The position numbers and the translations under genes are program-made. This document shows positions 44,326-55,652 of a stretch of 64,000 nucleotides of DNA, piece after piece (the stretch's first letter is position 1; each line of letters starts with the position of its first letter). The notes under the pieces were generated by a model, which did no database searches, was not told the origin of the DNA, and saw only the letters and a program-made list of their open reading frames with translations. The DNA lies in the NCBI GenBank assembly GCA_946811185.2, contig OX328102.1, positions 46,291,619 through 46,355,618 of the forward strand. Reading direction: 5' to 3'. The stretch comes from Hippopus hippopus (lineage: Eukaryota > Mollusca > Bivalvia > Cardiida > Cardiidae).

Positions 44326-45324
44326 ATTTGCCTATGAATAACCTCATTAGCACATTGATACGATTTTCAACATCCACACAGATTTTGAAACAACTTTTAC
44401 CTCATTTTTTATCCAGACTTTCAACAGAAAAATATTTTTGTTCACTTAAAATGTTTCCATATAAAAATTCTGGATAACAAAAGCTAAAGAGTGAGCAGCG
44501 CATAGCGACGCCTAGCGTAAGCGAAAGCTTATTGGTAGAGATTGTGGAAAAATTATTACATACCTGATGACTTTTAAAAAGTGGTGGAGCGGAAGTAGAT
44601 TTTAACAAATTCAAATATAGCGGACGGAAAGGACATATCAGACTGGCACTAAGAGCGTTTTGGCCTTCGATTTTCGACAACCTTGAGATCCTCGCAAGAT
44701 TCGGTCAAATACGAAGGGATTCGGGGTTTCCCATATCTATCCGAGGTACGGATATTTCCAAATACATGAATAAACGTTAAGGAATCAATAAGCAGCTGAA
44801 CTATTTCGGGTGAGCGAATCGATCTTTTCTTTGAAGTTTTGTTTTTTTAATGCGCTCTTGCCAATTAAAACCTTGTCTATGTTTCAGTAGGATGTTTTCC
44901 ATAATTTTCAGTGTCTTGTTCAGTAGAAATAGCGAAATAACTCGGCCAGTATGTAATTTGTTCCCAGGTCACCTGGCCCTTGCCAGGTAATTATGTAGAA
45001 AATGACAGACTGTTGACGGTGTCTTTTATTCTGAACAGAATTTTAAAAAAAATAATAATTTGTGTCATTTTTGACCAATCAAGTAAATGTGCAAAAGATT
45101 ATGATACGTGTGACGCAGTACAATCAACAGGAAGATATTCGATTTTTTTCAAGCATCCAATCTAGATTAAGACCAAAACCCAAAACAAAGTCGGAATTCT
45201 ATTTCTAAAAAATCTAAAACGGTGTTACCGCATAACGAGCTTCACTCGTTACGAGCTTTGCTCTAATTCCGCTCGTAATCAGCTAGTTGGTCTTTTGCTA
45301 TCTCGCATAATCGGGTACGCGCAG

Positions 45325-45505
45325 ATTTTTTGGGAGTTTAACTTGGATTTAACACCTAAAGTTATGTAAGGGATGTCAGTACACCTATCCATGTCTTTCC
45401 TGTCTGTTTAACACAAGTACAGACATAACGTTTTCTGCAAGCCATTGTCTAACTTTCTCACATGGATCTGAGGCGAAAGGTGAAAAAGTAGGGTCGTCGA
45501 CAGCG
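45325..45505 (-). mobile_element. SINE fragment, minus strand (copy B)
   Basis: Counterpart of 28978-29165: GGGAGTTTAACTTGGATTTA, CACCTATCCATGTCTTTCC, CTCACATGGATCTGAGG. Confidence 0.55.
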
Positions 45506-46439
45506 AAAGTGCCTGAAATTGAATCGTTTGATTGGAAAACAATATGCTTGTGTAAAACATGCTATGGCTGTGCTGATACACTAGAAGTCCATTAGAAGTG
45601 TCTGGCGAAATAAACGATCGGTATTTCCACGAGTTACACTTGCATACAAGGTTTTAATGAATCGCCATTCATGTTACATTTTCATTTCATTTTCGTGTCC
45701 GAAACATCTTCAGATTGGTTAATACACTCATATCTAGTAGCACAATAAATGTTTTACAGACAGAGACACACTTTTGTTTCAATCAAAGTACTGAAAGAAA
45801 TGTACCAGGTCATGTTTTTAAAGCCTAAAACGGCTGGTACTCAAAAACATATCTACTTCTTTTACGTGGATTTTGCCAGTGTACATGATATGTATGTTCG
45901 GGGTTATATTATCCAATCAGATCACTAGCAATTTCTTTGCAGTATAACAGCATCATGTTTTGTGGTCTCAGTGATACTAAATAGATGTCATGGCAAATAT
46001 TGTGCCTTATTCACTATATTTAATGCTATCTTTAAGCTTCTTTAGCCATGAAAATCAGAGTATTTATAGAACCAAAGATTGATTTCTTTTTTTTTTCTTA
46101 TCCAACTTTGGCGGGAATTATTTTTTTTTTTTTTTTTTTTTTTTTCTTTCCTGTTAACCCATGAAATTGCATTGTAGACAGGATTGTATTAATCACATCT
46201 ATGGTCAACAATAGGTACATTACTGCATAGATTGGTAATTTAATAACCGAACGAATAAAGTTATTTAGTAATTTTTCTTTATTGTGACAGTTAATGGAGT
46301 CCGAAACTAATATGAAGTTGGATTTTACTAAAAATATAACAATGATGCTTACAGAATATTAATTTCAAACTATATGAAGTATTTTCGTTATCACTTTCAT
46401 CCCCAAAAATCACATTTTTTTTTTTCAAATTTCATGAAT

Positions 46440-46885
46440 ATGTGTTGTATGTCTCACTCGTCACAACTCGGCTGATTCCGTACCTACATCTAACCTCATC
46501 TGTGTAACGGTCGTTTCCATTTGAACTGCCAATCACGTGATCTTATACATGGCAGCGCCACTGTACGTCGTTTAGCAACGACATAAAAAATATCGATGAA
46601 GTTATTCACATCTATCTATATGTCGGTGGAAACTTCAATCGCTATTAATAAACCACGTAAAAAAATAAATGGACGAAATGTTTGTCAACTGAAATATAGT
46701 TAGAAAGATTTCGATAAAAAATTGATACTCAAGTTTTCTTTTAAAGTGGAGCCTTACAATTTTCATAACGGTAAAGCGGTGTATTTCCGGCGATGAAATG
46801 TACCGTGTCTACAGGTGCATATCAAGCTACCAGATACAGCCGAGGGACTTGATGGCTTCCATCACCTTAAGTATGCCGAATGTTG
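46440..46885. other. Insertion specific to copy B, unclassified
   Basis: Copy A reads straight from GTATTGCAAG across this point. The insert starts near GTATGTCTCACTCGTCACAA and ends near GCCGAATGTTG; TGTTG is on both sides and could be a short target duplication. No coding part seen. Confidence 0.6.
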
Positions 46886-47574
46886 TAAGTCTATGACATG
46901 AAGAATTATCCCGTAAAATGTTTCTGTTCTGTTCATAATGTAACGATTTTACTACAACTGAAAACTATTAAGATGTACACAAAGAATGTATACAAAAAAA
47001 CATTTTTAAGCGCTCTGGGATTGTTATTCTCATAATGATAAGGTAGTATTTTGCAAAACAGTATTTACTTCAGTCGAACTACAGAGACTTTCCTTCACAG
47101 CATGGAGTTTGCGAATGAGAAAGCATGTTAGAAGAAAAAAAGAACTATACTTCATGAGATCACTGATCATTTCTTCCTACAGATGGACAATTATCGGTGC
47201 ATCACTCATGTAGAACAGTACAATAAAATGCATCCTATCATTTGAAATATGGGAAACAATATCCTTGAAATAATGATAAGCCCATGATCTTGATACAATA
47301 AGCCAATGATCTTGAACGGAAAAGAAAACTTCATCCATTCATACAGTTATGCTAAAATTGAATGAGGAAGAATTTTACAGTATCAAAGTATATTGCCGTT
47401 GGCATTTCAATTTTGAAATATGGCAGGTACTTCCATATGCATGTGTGATAGACAGAGAGAAAAACAAAACCCATGCACAGACCTTTTGACCATACACGAA
47501 ATAAGAAGAGTCATAGTAAGTTTTGTATTTACACTTACAGTAAATCACTAAAATACAGTAAAAATGAGTAAATG

Positions 47575-47845
47575 ATTTGTTTGTTTGTATTGGAGTTTAA
47601 CATCGTTTTCACAGCTCAGGTCATATCACGTGCGGTCATTGACCTACGCATGTGTTTCCTGGCTTTCTCAAAGCAGTACTGACATAACTTTCTTTTCAAG
47701 TCACTTACTTCTTTTCTCACATTCACCAGAGGTGAGAGGCAAAAAATCGCTAGAAAGAGGGTTTGCCTCAACTGGGTATCGAACCCGCAACCACCCGGTC
47801 AAAAGTCAGATATGATAACCACTGAGCTACCCTGCCAGGCAATGA
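47575..47845 (-). mobile_element. tRNA-derived SINE, minus strand (copy B)
   Basis: Counterpart of 30765-31022, with the same A-box GTAGCTCAGTGG and B-box GGTTCGATACCC on the minus strand. It has the extra CATATCACGTGCGGTCATTG that copy A lacks. Confidence 0.85.
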
Positions 47846-49266
47846 GTAAGTGAATATATAACTTTGAAATTATGCAAACATAAAACAAGAACTTATCCAA
47901 GTGTTGTTAGAACAAGATAATCTGGGCAATAAAAGGATTGCCATTTGAAAGATATTAATTTACATGACCTTAACAACAAAAAAATAATAATGACCAAAAA
48001 ATGAACATCATAACACTCAAAATGGCCTTCATTTCAAAGTTAACATAAAAGTGGAAAAATAGGAGAAAAATGAATAGGAAGAAAATCGAGGGCTCTTCAT
48101 TGCATATTTTAAGACTTAAGCAGTTCATATATCAAACCCAAAGCATTTCATTTCCAACATTTATACTTGGCCTTGTTTCATAATCGTGACAGGATGCTTC
48201 TTAGTTTTATGACGCCAAACATTTAATCTGACATACTTCTGAATAGATAACAAAAGAAAACAACAACCTTACTTTCCATAACAAAACCAAGCAGTCACAA
48301 ATATAGCTGGCATCCATGAGAATGATGATGATGATGATGACTTTACTGAGCAAATATGAGCTCTCATTCCCTATGTCACTAAGGCCCTCTGTAAATGAAT
48401 ACTGACCAACAAAAAATTAATGTGCTATAGCAGGTACATCTGATTTTTTAAGATATCAAATCCAATCGGAGAATTCAGCTCATCTCGGTAACATACATAG
48501 CTAGTAAATTACCGGATAACTAAACTGATGTGTCAGGAGCTTATCACAAAATTAACGAGGGATACTAAAAGTTATGTATGATTTCGGGCAATTAAACTCA
48601 TGCACATGCTGTAGGTCATACCTTTCGTACTTTGTCATGGCAAGTTTAATATTTAGTGCTTTGATTTCATTGACTGGTGGGACTAAAATGATAAATTAAC
48701 GAGAGAAGGCACTGCACCTAACATATGCAATGTCTTCTCAGAAAAATAAGTTCAAGATGTCTTATATTTTTAAATATTACAGTCAATTTTCTTTTAGATG
48801 AAAGGTTTACTGGAAAACAATGCACCAGTAACTCCACTGTCTTGTTTTACACTAAAGGTTCGATTTACTGTAAAAAATATAATAGGACATACCACTGAAC
48901 CTTAGATCATTTTTCAACCCAAAATAAGAAATGAACCAGATAATACTCTAATTCCCAGCAAGTGTTATAAAAGATTCATAAGTAAGTTTGATGTACTTTT
49001 GTTATTACTACTTCCGTTTTACTCATGGATACGACAGTTTGGTGAAATATAAATCTGAAAATACCATATCGGTTGCTCCTAGGAGGCATTCAAATCATCT
49101 TTCATCGGGAAGAAGTGTTTTATCTGAAAAAAATATGCACGTAGTTTCCCATAGTATCAAAAATGTAAAAGAAATAGTTTTATATACATGTAAAAGTGCA
49201 AGTTGTATTTTGGGTTCACTTAAACTTTTGTTATATACCTTATTGAATTTCCTCCTTGTGACACAT

Positions 49267-49335
49267 GTTGGCGTGGTGCAGTGGTAAAGCGCTCGCTCCG
49301 TAATTTAGAGGTCCCGATATCGAAACCTACCTTTT
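49267..49335 (+). mobile_element. tRNA-like SINE head
   Basis: GTTGGCGTGGTGCAGTGGTA and AAGCGCTCGCTCC resemble a tRNA 5' half with A box; the B-box position AGGTCCCGATATCGAAACC is degraded. Followed by poly-T runs. Confidence 0.6.
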
Positions 49336-49410
49336 CTCCTTTTTTTTGTTTTTTACAATTTTTTTTTTTTTTTTTTTTTATCTTAACTTTTTTTTTTTTT
49401 TGCTGTTTGT

Positions 49411-49797
49411 TTTAACAAGTGGTACAGCGTAGGAGAGTTTTAGTGGTCCTCTTTTTTTCCAATTTTTGAAATTAAATTGCTTTGCTATGATTGCTATATT
49501 TGACCTAGAACACAATGTGAAGACTATATTTCACCTTCCTTAACTGCTAACAACATCTGAAATCTTTTCTGAAATATGAGTGATGCCCGTGAAACTGCAA
49601 TTTTAAGTCTTGCGGACATCGCTCATATTTTAGAAAAGATTTTCCGATTCTGTTTAATAATAGCAATTAACATAGGCCATGTATAACCTCCACACCGTGC
49701 ACTAGGTAACTCATAGCAACAACAATGCAAAAGAATTTGATTTCAAAAATAAAAAAATGACCTCTAAAACCCGCCTACGCTGTACCTTTTGTTTAAG
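49411..49797. mobile_element. Foldback element with nested inverted repeats
   Basis: Outer ends TTTAACAAGTGGTACAGCGT and ACGCTGTACCTTTTGTTTAA are inverted. An inner pair, AATCTTTTCTGAAATATGAG near 49561 and CTCATATTTTAGAAAAGATT near 49622, flanks a short loop. The palindromic middle and outer ends suggest a MITE. It lies 75 bases upstream of the transposase-like frames. Confidence 0.75.
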
Positions 49798-49871
49798 CAT
49801 GCAAGGTCTTTCCCTCTATAACCCACTCACTGTGTACTTGTATTGTTTCATGTAAACCATCTTTTCAAGCA

Positions 49872-51520
49872 GTGGGTATGCAAGCACTGGAAGATATCCG
49901 ACTAAATATGGCTGAGCTTACTAAGGAGAATGTGGACCTAATTATACTGGCAAACATGCAGCAAAACAGAGTTAATGCTAGCCAGACAAAACAGACGGCT
50001 ACGCACAAGGAGGGAAATGAGCGACGTCGTGCATCTGTAAAGTTCTTTCTTCTTGGCAGACAAGTTTGCAGACCTACTAACCTATTCGCTCATGGAGTCG
50101 GTATTAAAAGATATAAGAATTTGTGTAAACACTATGATAATCATGGCTTTGGGCCAAGGCGCCATGGTAATGTTGGACAATCATCCCACAATCCATTCTC
50201 TGTTTCTGATGAACAAAATGTGTTTAAGTTCATTTCAAATTATGCCGACTATAATGCTATGCCATTGCCAGGTAGAATGCAAAAAATGAAAGACTACACT
50301 GTTATGATGCATCTTGTACAGCTGTTGGACTGAATAAATTAAAAAATATTTGGAAGTTATACTTACTACATATCGCCATTATGAAAACTGCTTCAGACTT
50401 TTGTGATACATGTCAACAAAATAGCAATTTGATCATGAAATCTGTTAACTGTTTTGAAGCTGAGAAAAGTGCTCAGCAGCTCAAACAAGAGCAGCATTTA
50501 GCTCTTGCAAAAGAATGCCGAGACTACTACAAACAACAATGTGAAGATTCTAGCCTGTATTGGAATTTTTTAACAGCTGAACAAAGAAAGTCACAAGACC
50601 TACTGGATGGAACTTTACACGTTTCATTTGATTATGCGCAAAATGTGTTGATCCCACACAGTTCCCAACAGGTTGGACCAATTTACTTCAAAACACCACG
50701 AAAGTGCCATATATGTGGAGTTTGTTCAGAGTCTGCACCGAAGCAGATTACCTATTTTATCGATGAGGCTGAGTTGACAGGAAAAGGAGCAAATGAGAAA
50801 ATAAGTTATTTACATCATTACCAAACATCAGACAATTCAGTAACCTGCAAGAATCTTCATTTCCATTGTGGCAATTTCCGTGGGCAAAATAAGAACAACG
50901 CTGTGATCCAGTATATGTGTTACAGATTATTGCAAGGCTTCAATTCAAATATAAAGGTGTCTGTGATGTTGCCTTATCATACCCGGTTTGGTCTAGCTTG
51001 GTGTTTTGGTTTGATCAAGATGAAATACAAACATAGATATGTATCTTCTATTTCCGATTTAGCAGAGGTAGTACTGTTATCAACAACTTAAGAAATCAAC
51101 ATCCCTCAGCTTATTACAGAACAACGTTCGTCCAATACCCTTATGCCTGTTCGAAAGTGGAAGAACTTCCTTGAGCTTTACTTTAAGAAAATCCAAAGTT
51201 TGACCAGGTATCACCACTTTCGGCTAACGTCATCAGAACCTGGTACAGTTTTTGTCAGGGAATTCTCGTCATCTCCAGAAACCAGACTCAACATCGTTAA
51301 GGATCAAGCTAAGATTCCAGAACTGCTTTCCAGTGAACCAGAGCTCATCCCACCACCAGGACTGAGTCCTGAGAGAGCCTGGTACCTGTATGAAAATGTC
51401 CGTCAGTACTGTGAGGATGACAACAATAAAGACAGCACTTGTCCAAAACTCAGTGTGCCCAAACCGCGCTCCATGAAAGCACACTCTTGTCAGGGCCCTA
51501 GTCCATGTAAAAGTGTCTGA
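49872..51520 (+). pseudogene. Broken transposase-like gene (uncharacterised metazoan GQNKNN family)
   Basis: Three open pieces follow: 49872-50333, 50333-51091 after a frame change, and 51092-51520 in the same frame after one TAA. The text resembles a large family of uncharacterised animal proteins I regard as transposon-derived: KRYKNLCKHYDNHGFGPRRH, a SDFCDTCQQNS knuckle, GPIYFKTPRKCHICGVCSES, IDEAELTGKGANEKISYLHH, RGQNKNNAVIQYMCYRLLQG, GLAWCFGLIKMKY and PPGLSPERAWYLYENVRQYC. In relatives, as I remember them, an acidic residue precedes N-x-x-G-Q-N-K-N; here the codon at 50870-50872 is Gly. About 30 residues seem deleted at the frame change near 50330. Inactive. Confidence 0.72.
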
Positions 51521-51670
51521 CATCAAGGATGAAATGATGTGACAAAATTTGCAGTGCACAAGCGCTCAATTTCCCTCTAAGCCTCAAGCTCATCAAAAAT
51601 TTGGAATTCGCAGCTGGCAGATTTTATATCTTTTTCAGATTACTTATAAACCATTTCACTTTGTTGATCA

Positions 51671-51816
51671 TATCTTCATTAATTGCTGGCTCCCTTCAAA
51701 TAGTTAAATTCGGAAAAAACAGGTAACCATTATTGCGGGACAAAATTATTTTGCTTGTTACCTGCTTTTCCAATATTAATCATGTGCATACTGGAAACGA
51801 GCAATTAATGCAGATA
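51671..51816. mobile_element. Small inverted-repeat element
   Basis: TATCTTCATTAATTGCTGGC pairs with AGCAATTAATGCAGATA; inside, GGAAAAAACAGGTAACCATT pairs with TTGTTACCTGCTTTTCC. Confidence 0.75.
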
Positions 51817-51829
51817 TGGTGAATAATTT

Positions 51830-52234
51830 AATATTGAAATTTGTTTGAACTGTTTGATGTTAAAAAGCAGACAGAATACCATGGGATCAAATAGTTAAAA
51901 TGAGTATAAGCTGACATGTATACAGACACTACACATAGAATCGCGTGTCACATTTTTATTAACTTAAACTTTACCCTTGCTGACCCATACATTTTGCAGC
52001 AGGTGACCTTTCAAAAACAAATGCAATGTCGAATAAAGAGCATTTGCTTGTAAACAAGGTATTTTTTGTGAGTATCAATTATTCCAAAGGTACATCTATC
52101 ATTTACAAACAGTATAATGCAGCATGTCTGCACTGCCTGATCAAGCACCTCACTGTGCATGACAAATATATCAAAGAATGTTTAGCTATCTTTTATTTTT
52201 AACAAAGCAATTCTGTTCATGCTTGCATACCCAG
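51830..52234. other. No gene or repeat seen
   Basis: AT-rich sequence without recognised landmarks. Confidence 0.5.
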
Positions 52235-52555
52235 ATTGTAACTGAGGAAAGTTTGAAACTTTGTGGAAAAAGAGATATGCTGGTTACTCCTTTTCACGCA
52301 GTGCTCTCAAAAACTTTCTTCTTCAGGGATCACTCAATGCTCTCAAAAACTTTCTTCTTCAGGGTGACACAAGAGCATATATTTTCAAGTGGTAAATGGT
52401 AAAGCTGTCCATTCAAAGGACGTTGTTGAAGACATCAGACGACAAAGGGCGTTATTTGCCAAGTAATCTGCATTGCTCCTTTTTCTGCAATGTTTTCCAA
52501 AGCTTTCTTTCGAACGGTGGCAAAAATTGTGTAGTGTTTTGTAAAGGGATAATTA
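52235..52555 (+). mobile_element. MITE-B remains, rearranged
   Basis: ACTTTGTGGAAAAAGAGATA / TGCTGGTTACTCCTTTTCAC is the centre of one copy. CAATGTTTTCCAAAGCTTTC and TTTTGTAAAGGGATAATTAG are the end of another. A 37-base piece with TGCTCTCAAAAACTTTCTTC is repeated at 52302 and 52339. Confidence 0.6.
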
Positions 52556-53570
52556 GATACAAAAGATCCAAAAGCAATGATACTACTCCATGGTTAGTTT
52601 TTTTTAATGCAATACAGTATAAATCCAATATAAGACTTCACATCTAAAGATGGATAGATGGCAAGAAGAGACATACTTACCATTCCGAAAGGGGGCAGCC
52701 ATCTTGAATTCCTACCATAATAAAACCCGTCAATAGCATTATACAACAGTTAGGTCAATATCTAGAACAGTAGTCATAGATTAGAAAAAAAAGTCTGCAG
52801 CGTGCAGACACACTTGAATATAATATTATGATGTTGTCAAATAGACTAATTTTATCTACAAATACAAAAATAAATTCTGCAAGATGCCACAAGAAAGGAG
52901 AATTTCTTTGTTCGTTAGGATATACGAATTTATCAGTCTTCGCTCGGGGTCCGGGACATTGTCACATAGAGTCACATAGTGTCAAACGCACTAATCAATA
53001 GACAGATCAATTATTTAAAAGTAAGTTCAGACAATACGCGACCAAAAGATAAAATTTACCTTTGTCTCCTCTGAAATAAACATATTTGAAGTTCGCTTCT
53101 TGGAAACACCAACTTCTCAACAACTGCCTTACTTGCCGTGTATTACGCCTGACAACGTAAACACGGGATGTTGCTTGCGTTATGCTCTGTGTGAGTATTT
53201 AGCGAAATCAGCGGGTCGTCTTTTTTTACTGTGTTAAGCGTTCTTATTTAAAATTTACCATGGAAACAAACATCGTCAAAAACTTTTGCTTTGAAAATAT
53301 TTTCTTTGGCTCTTTCTCGGTAAATGTAGACACCATCTCCCTCTTTCCACTTCTATTTACATGACAAATAAATAACTCATAGGGTGTAAAGTGGTTTTGA
53401 AGGGTTTGTCGTTTCAAGCCAATTAGAAACAGCAGTTGTAGTTCCAGCCAATCGGAGACAGTGACTAGCGTGCATTTATACATGATGTTCAGATTGGTTG
53501 CAGCTTTCGTACAAACTCCTGAAAATTGGTTATTGAGGCTAGGCGCCGTTTGCCCCATGCCAAATATCAA
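52440..53570 (+). repeat. Duplicated segment, copy D
   Basis: Partner of 42037-43590, ending at GGCTAGGCGCCGTTTGCCCC. Immediately downstream (from about 53690) is the copied lectin intron 3/exon 4 segment. Confidence 0.85.
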
Positions 53571-53689
53571 CCGATAGTCAAGAAAAAGCCGAAGTTTACG
53601 ATTTCATCCTAATTCTTTTCGATGGAAAATCTCCCTGTACATATATCGGACAGTGTTAATTCAGGTCAGACTGCTCATTGTCCACAAAG

Positions 53690-54145
53690 CGCACCGTGTC
53701 TTGCTTGGCAGCCTGAGAGCGAAATAGCACTCTCGATTCCAAATGCGTAATGATTATGAACACCTGGTTACGCCTCTGAAACATATCCTAGTTTGATGGA
53801 AGATGCAAACGCTCTTTACCGCAAAATTATTGTTATTTCTCTTCCAAACCTAGATTTCAAGATTTATATCGGGCGACAGATCGGGCTAAGGAAGGCCTTT
53901 GGAGACGGGAAGACGACAATTCCCGGCTCACATACCACAATTGGGAGGGTGGATTGGCACACAAGACACGAAGCCAGGATTGCCTTGGTATGGTGAAAAA
54001 GGATTTTAAGTGGCTGGACGTGTATTATTCGTATTACAGAAAATTTGTTTGTAAAAAGAAAAATTGTTTAGAGAGGTTCCATTGAGTATTGAAATTGTTA
54101 TAATATATTACAAAACTTTAATTGAAATGTCTAATAAGAAGGAAT
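53690..54145 (+). repeat. Duplicate of the lectin intron 3 end, exon 4 and 3' flank
   Basis: Matches about 37335-37790. Intronic landmarks include CTCGATTCCAAATGCGTAAT and GGTTACGCCTCTGAAACATA; the acceptor TTTCTCTTCCAAACCTAG is identical. The 3' flank keeps TATTGAAATTGTTATAAT. Confidence 0.9.
53854..54085 (+). pseudogene. Damaged copy of lectin exon 4
   Basis: Same acceptor and first codons as 37489, then one G is missing in the run at 53871-53873 (GGG against GGGG), which shifts the frame away from GATD. In the shifted frame the rest is still readable: RAKEGLWRREDDNSRLTYHN then W, DCLGMVKKDFKWLDV and KFVCKKKN. The WRW core is WRR. The third cysteine codon at 54026-54028 is TAT (Tyr), so one disulfide is lost. 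The stop is moved nine codons on, to TGA at 54083. No matching exons 1-3 were found near it, so it is probably a lone duplicated exon. Confidence 0.88.
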
Positions 54146-54162
54146 GTATTCAATTTATCGTT

Positions 54163-54368
54163 TCTTTACCTTTCACCAAGCAAGCCCACGAGAAAGAAGC
54201 CTTTTGAAAATATTGTTGGAAAAGAAGAAAGTGCTGGTAACCAGCATTTCTCCTTTTCCCACAATTTTTTCTACTCTTTTAAAGACAAATTTCACCACAT
54301 TTGACTTTTCACCTGCAAATGCTATCATTTTGGACAAGGCTAAAATTTGTCGTTTGGTAAAGAGTTAA
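54163..54368 (-). mobile_element. MITE-B copy
   Basis: CTTTACCTTTCACCAAGCAA at one end, GTCGTTTGGTAAAGAGTTAA at the other, and a perfect TGCTGGTAACCAGCA centre. Confidence 0.88.
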
Positions 54369-54414
54369 TACGGGGAGGGATCAAAAATCATCAGCTTAGA
54401 GGATTTAGTGAGAC

Positions 54415-54560
54415 AATGACAATGACAATAATTTTATTCAAAGTAACAAGGCCACCGGCCCATAATACAAGAAAATACATTTAAAGACAAATATTATACA
54501 TAATAGACGAGTAACGTCCCTTTACATTATCATTTTAATCATCATCCTGCTAAATAGTAA
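54415..54560 (-). mobile_element. LINE 3' tail, minus strand
   Basis: GACAATGACAATGACAATAA then TTTTATTCAAAGTAACAAGG and CCACCGGCCCATAATACA: reversed, this is GGGCCGGTGGCC near the end, a TTGAATAAAAT signal and a TTGTCA tandem tail, like L3 and 32.1 kb. Confidence 0.65.
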
Positions 54561-54647
54561 AGTGAAACTTTCAAACAAGTAGTAGGTACCCTATTTTTTC
54601 TATTTCATAGGTACTTATTGAGGAAATATTTATCCTTATCGTATAGT

Positions 54648-54703
54648 GTTGATCTAAGATCAGACTGCACGATCTTGATCCACACTGTCCGCAAGGGTCT
54701 GAG
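54648..54703. repeat. Hairpin-C, partial
   Basis: TGATCTAAGATCAGACTGCA then CGATCTTGATCCACACTGTC; one arm is shortened. Confidence 0.7.
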
Positions 54704-54800
54704 AGTATCGCTTAGCAGTAAAGGGGTTAAAATCGAGTACTGTTCTAACACTCAGTATTTTCATTGCAAAACGACCGTTTATATGAACGTCAAAATGGCA

Positions 54801-54930
54801 ACCTTTACCATAAAAAACTTAGTTTTAACGACCTTGAAGAAGAACACTTGAAAACACTGAGAGAAAAGGACAAGACGCAGGCAACAGCATTTTCCCTTTT
54901 CCAACAGTAATCTCTATCCTTTCCGAGACA
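54801..54930 (-). mobile_element. MITE-B, partial
   Basis: CCTTTACCATAAAAAACTTA, AGTTTTAACGACCTTGAAGA, then AGAGAAAAGGACAAGACGCA / CATTTTCCCTTTTCC arms. The far end is missing. Confidence 0.65.
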
Positions 54931-54934
54931 GTGA

Positions 54935-55650
54935 GAACTGTAAATCAACACTATGCTTGAAGTATGGCTTAGGAATGCAGTGCCTTGGTGCATCAAGTAA
55001 CAAAGTGCGTATCTTAAAAGTGTGTGGCATTGTGTAAGACAAGAACAATGGCCGTTGAAGTTCCTTTTGTCTATCACGGAACACCGAATGTTTCGGTGTA
55101 ACTGAATGTGCTGGCTTTTGACCTACTTCTTGGTACTGATAAAGAATGAATGGATGGTAATTTGCGATTGGTAAAAAATGTGCACACGTTTATTCGGCTG
55201 GCCCTGCTGCCAATTTTTTTTTTTTTTTTTTTTTCTTTTTTCGCACATTTCAGAAACCACTATTTACACCGCTAATCGACACCACGGGGCCTTGATTTAT
55301 ACCATAGCAAATAAATGTAATAGAGAATGATCATTTTCTTGTTCTATTTAGAAATCTAATATTTTCATCTGCGTTAAACAATAACTCAATCCCACCTTTC
55401 AACAAAATGAAACAGGGTGAGGAAAGAGAGGCAAATTGTCCTCGAGGTTACTTTTCATTATTTTACTTCATATTGAGCCACTAAAGAGTTTCAATATTTA
55501 TATTCCAGTATACATGTATCTTACGCCATCTATCTTTTTTAAAGATAGTTTATGTTTATCTGTCCATCATCGCACAGTAATACTATAAATAACACATTAG
55601 CGCATCGCCTTTATATGGTATATAGCAACAGTATAATGCTACATGTACAT
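54935..55650. other. No gene seen; poly-T run
   Basis: A T run at about 55215-55235. No motif recognised. Confidence 0.5.
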
Positions 55651-55652
55651 GT

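Larger units (their letters stand above)
44328..49180 (+). repeat. Segmental duplication, copy B (4.85 kb)
   Basis: Same order and orientation as copy A. Specific to this copy are insertions at about 46440-46885 and 46919-47142, and a poly-T tract at 46120-46145. The left border abuts the mariner-like remnant. Confidence 0.88.

Noticed and set aside
53244..53570. 108-codon minus-strand frame
   Set aside because: Lies in duplicated copy D with no matching frame in copy C and no recognised domain.
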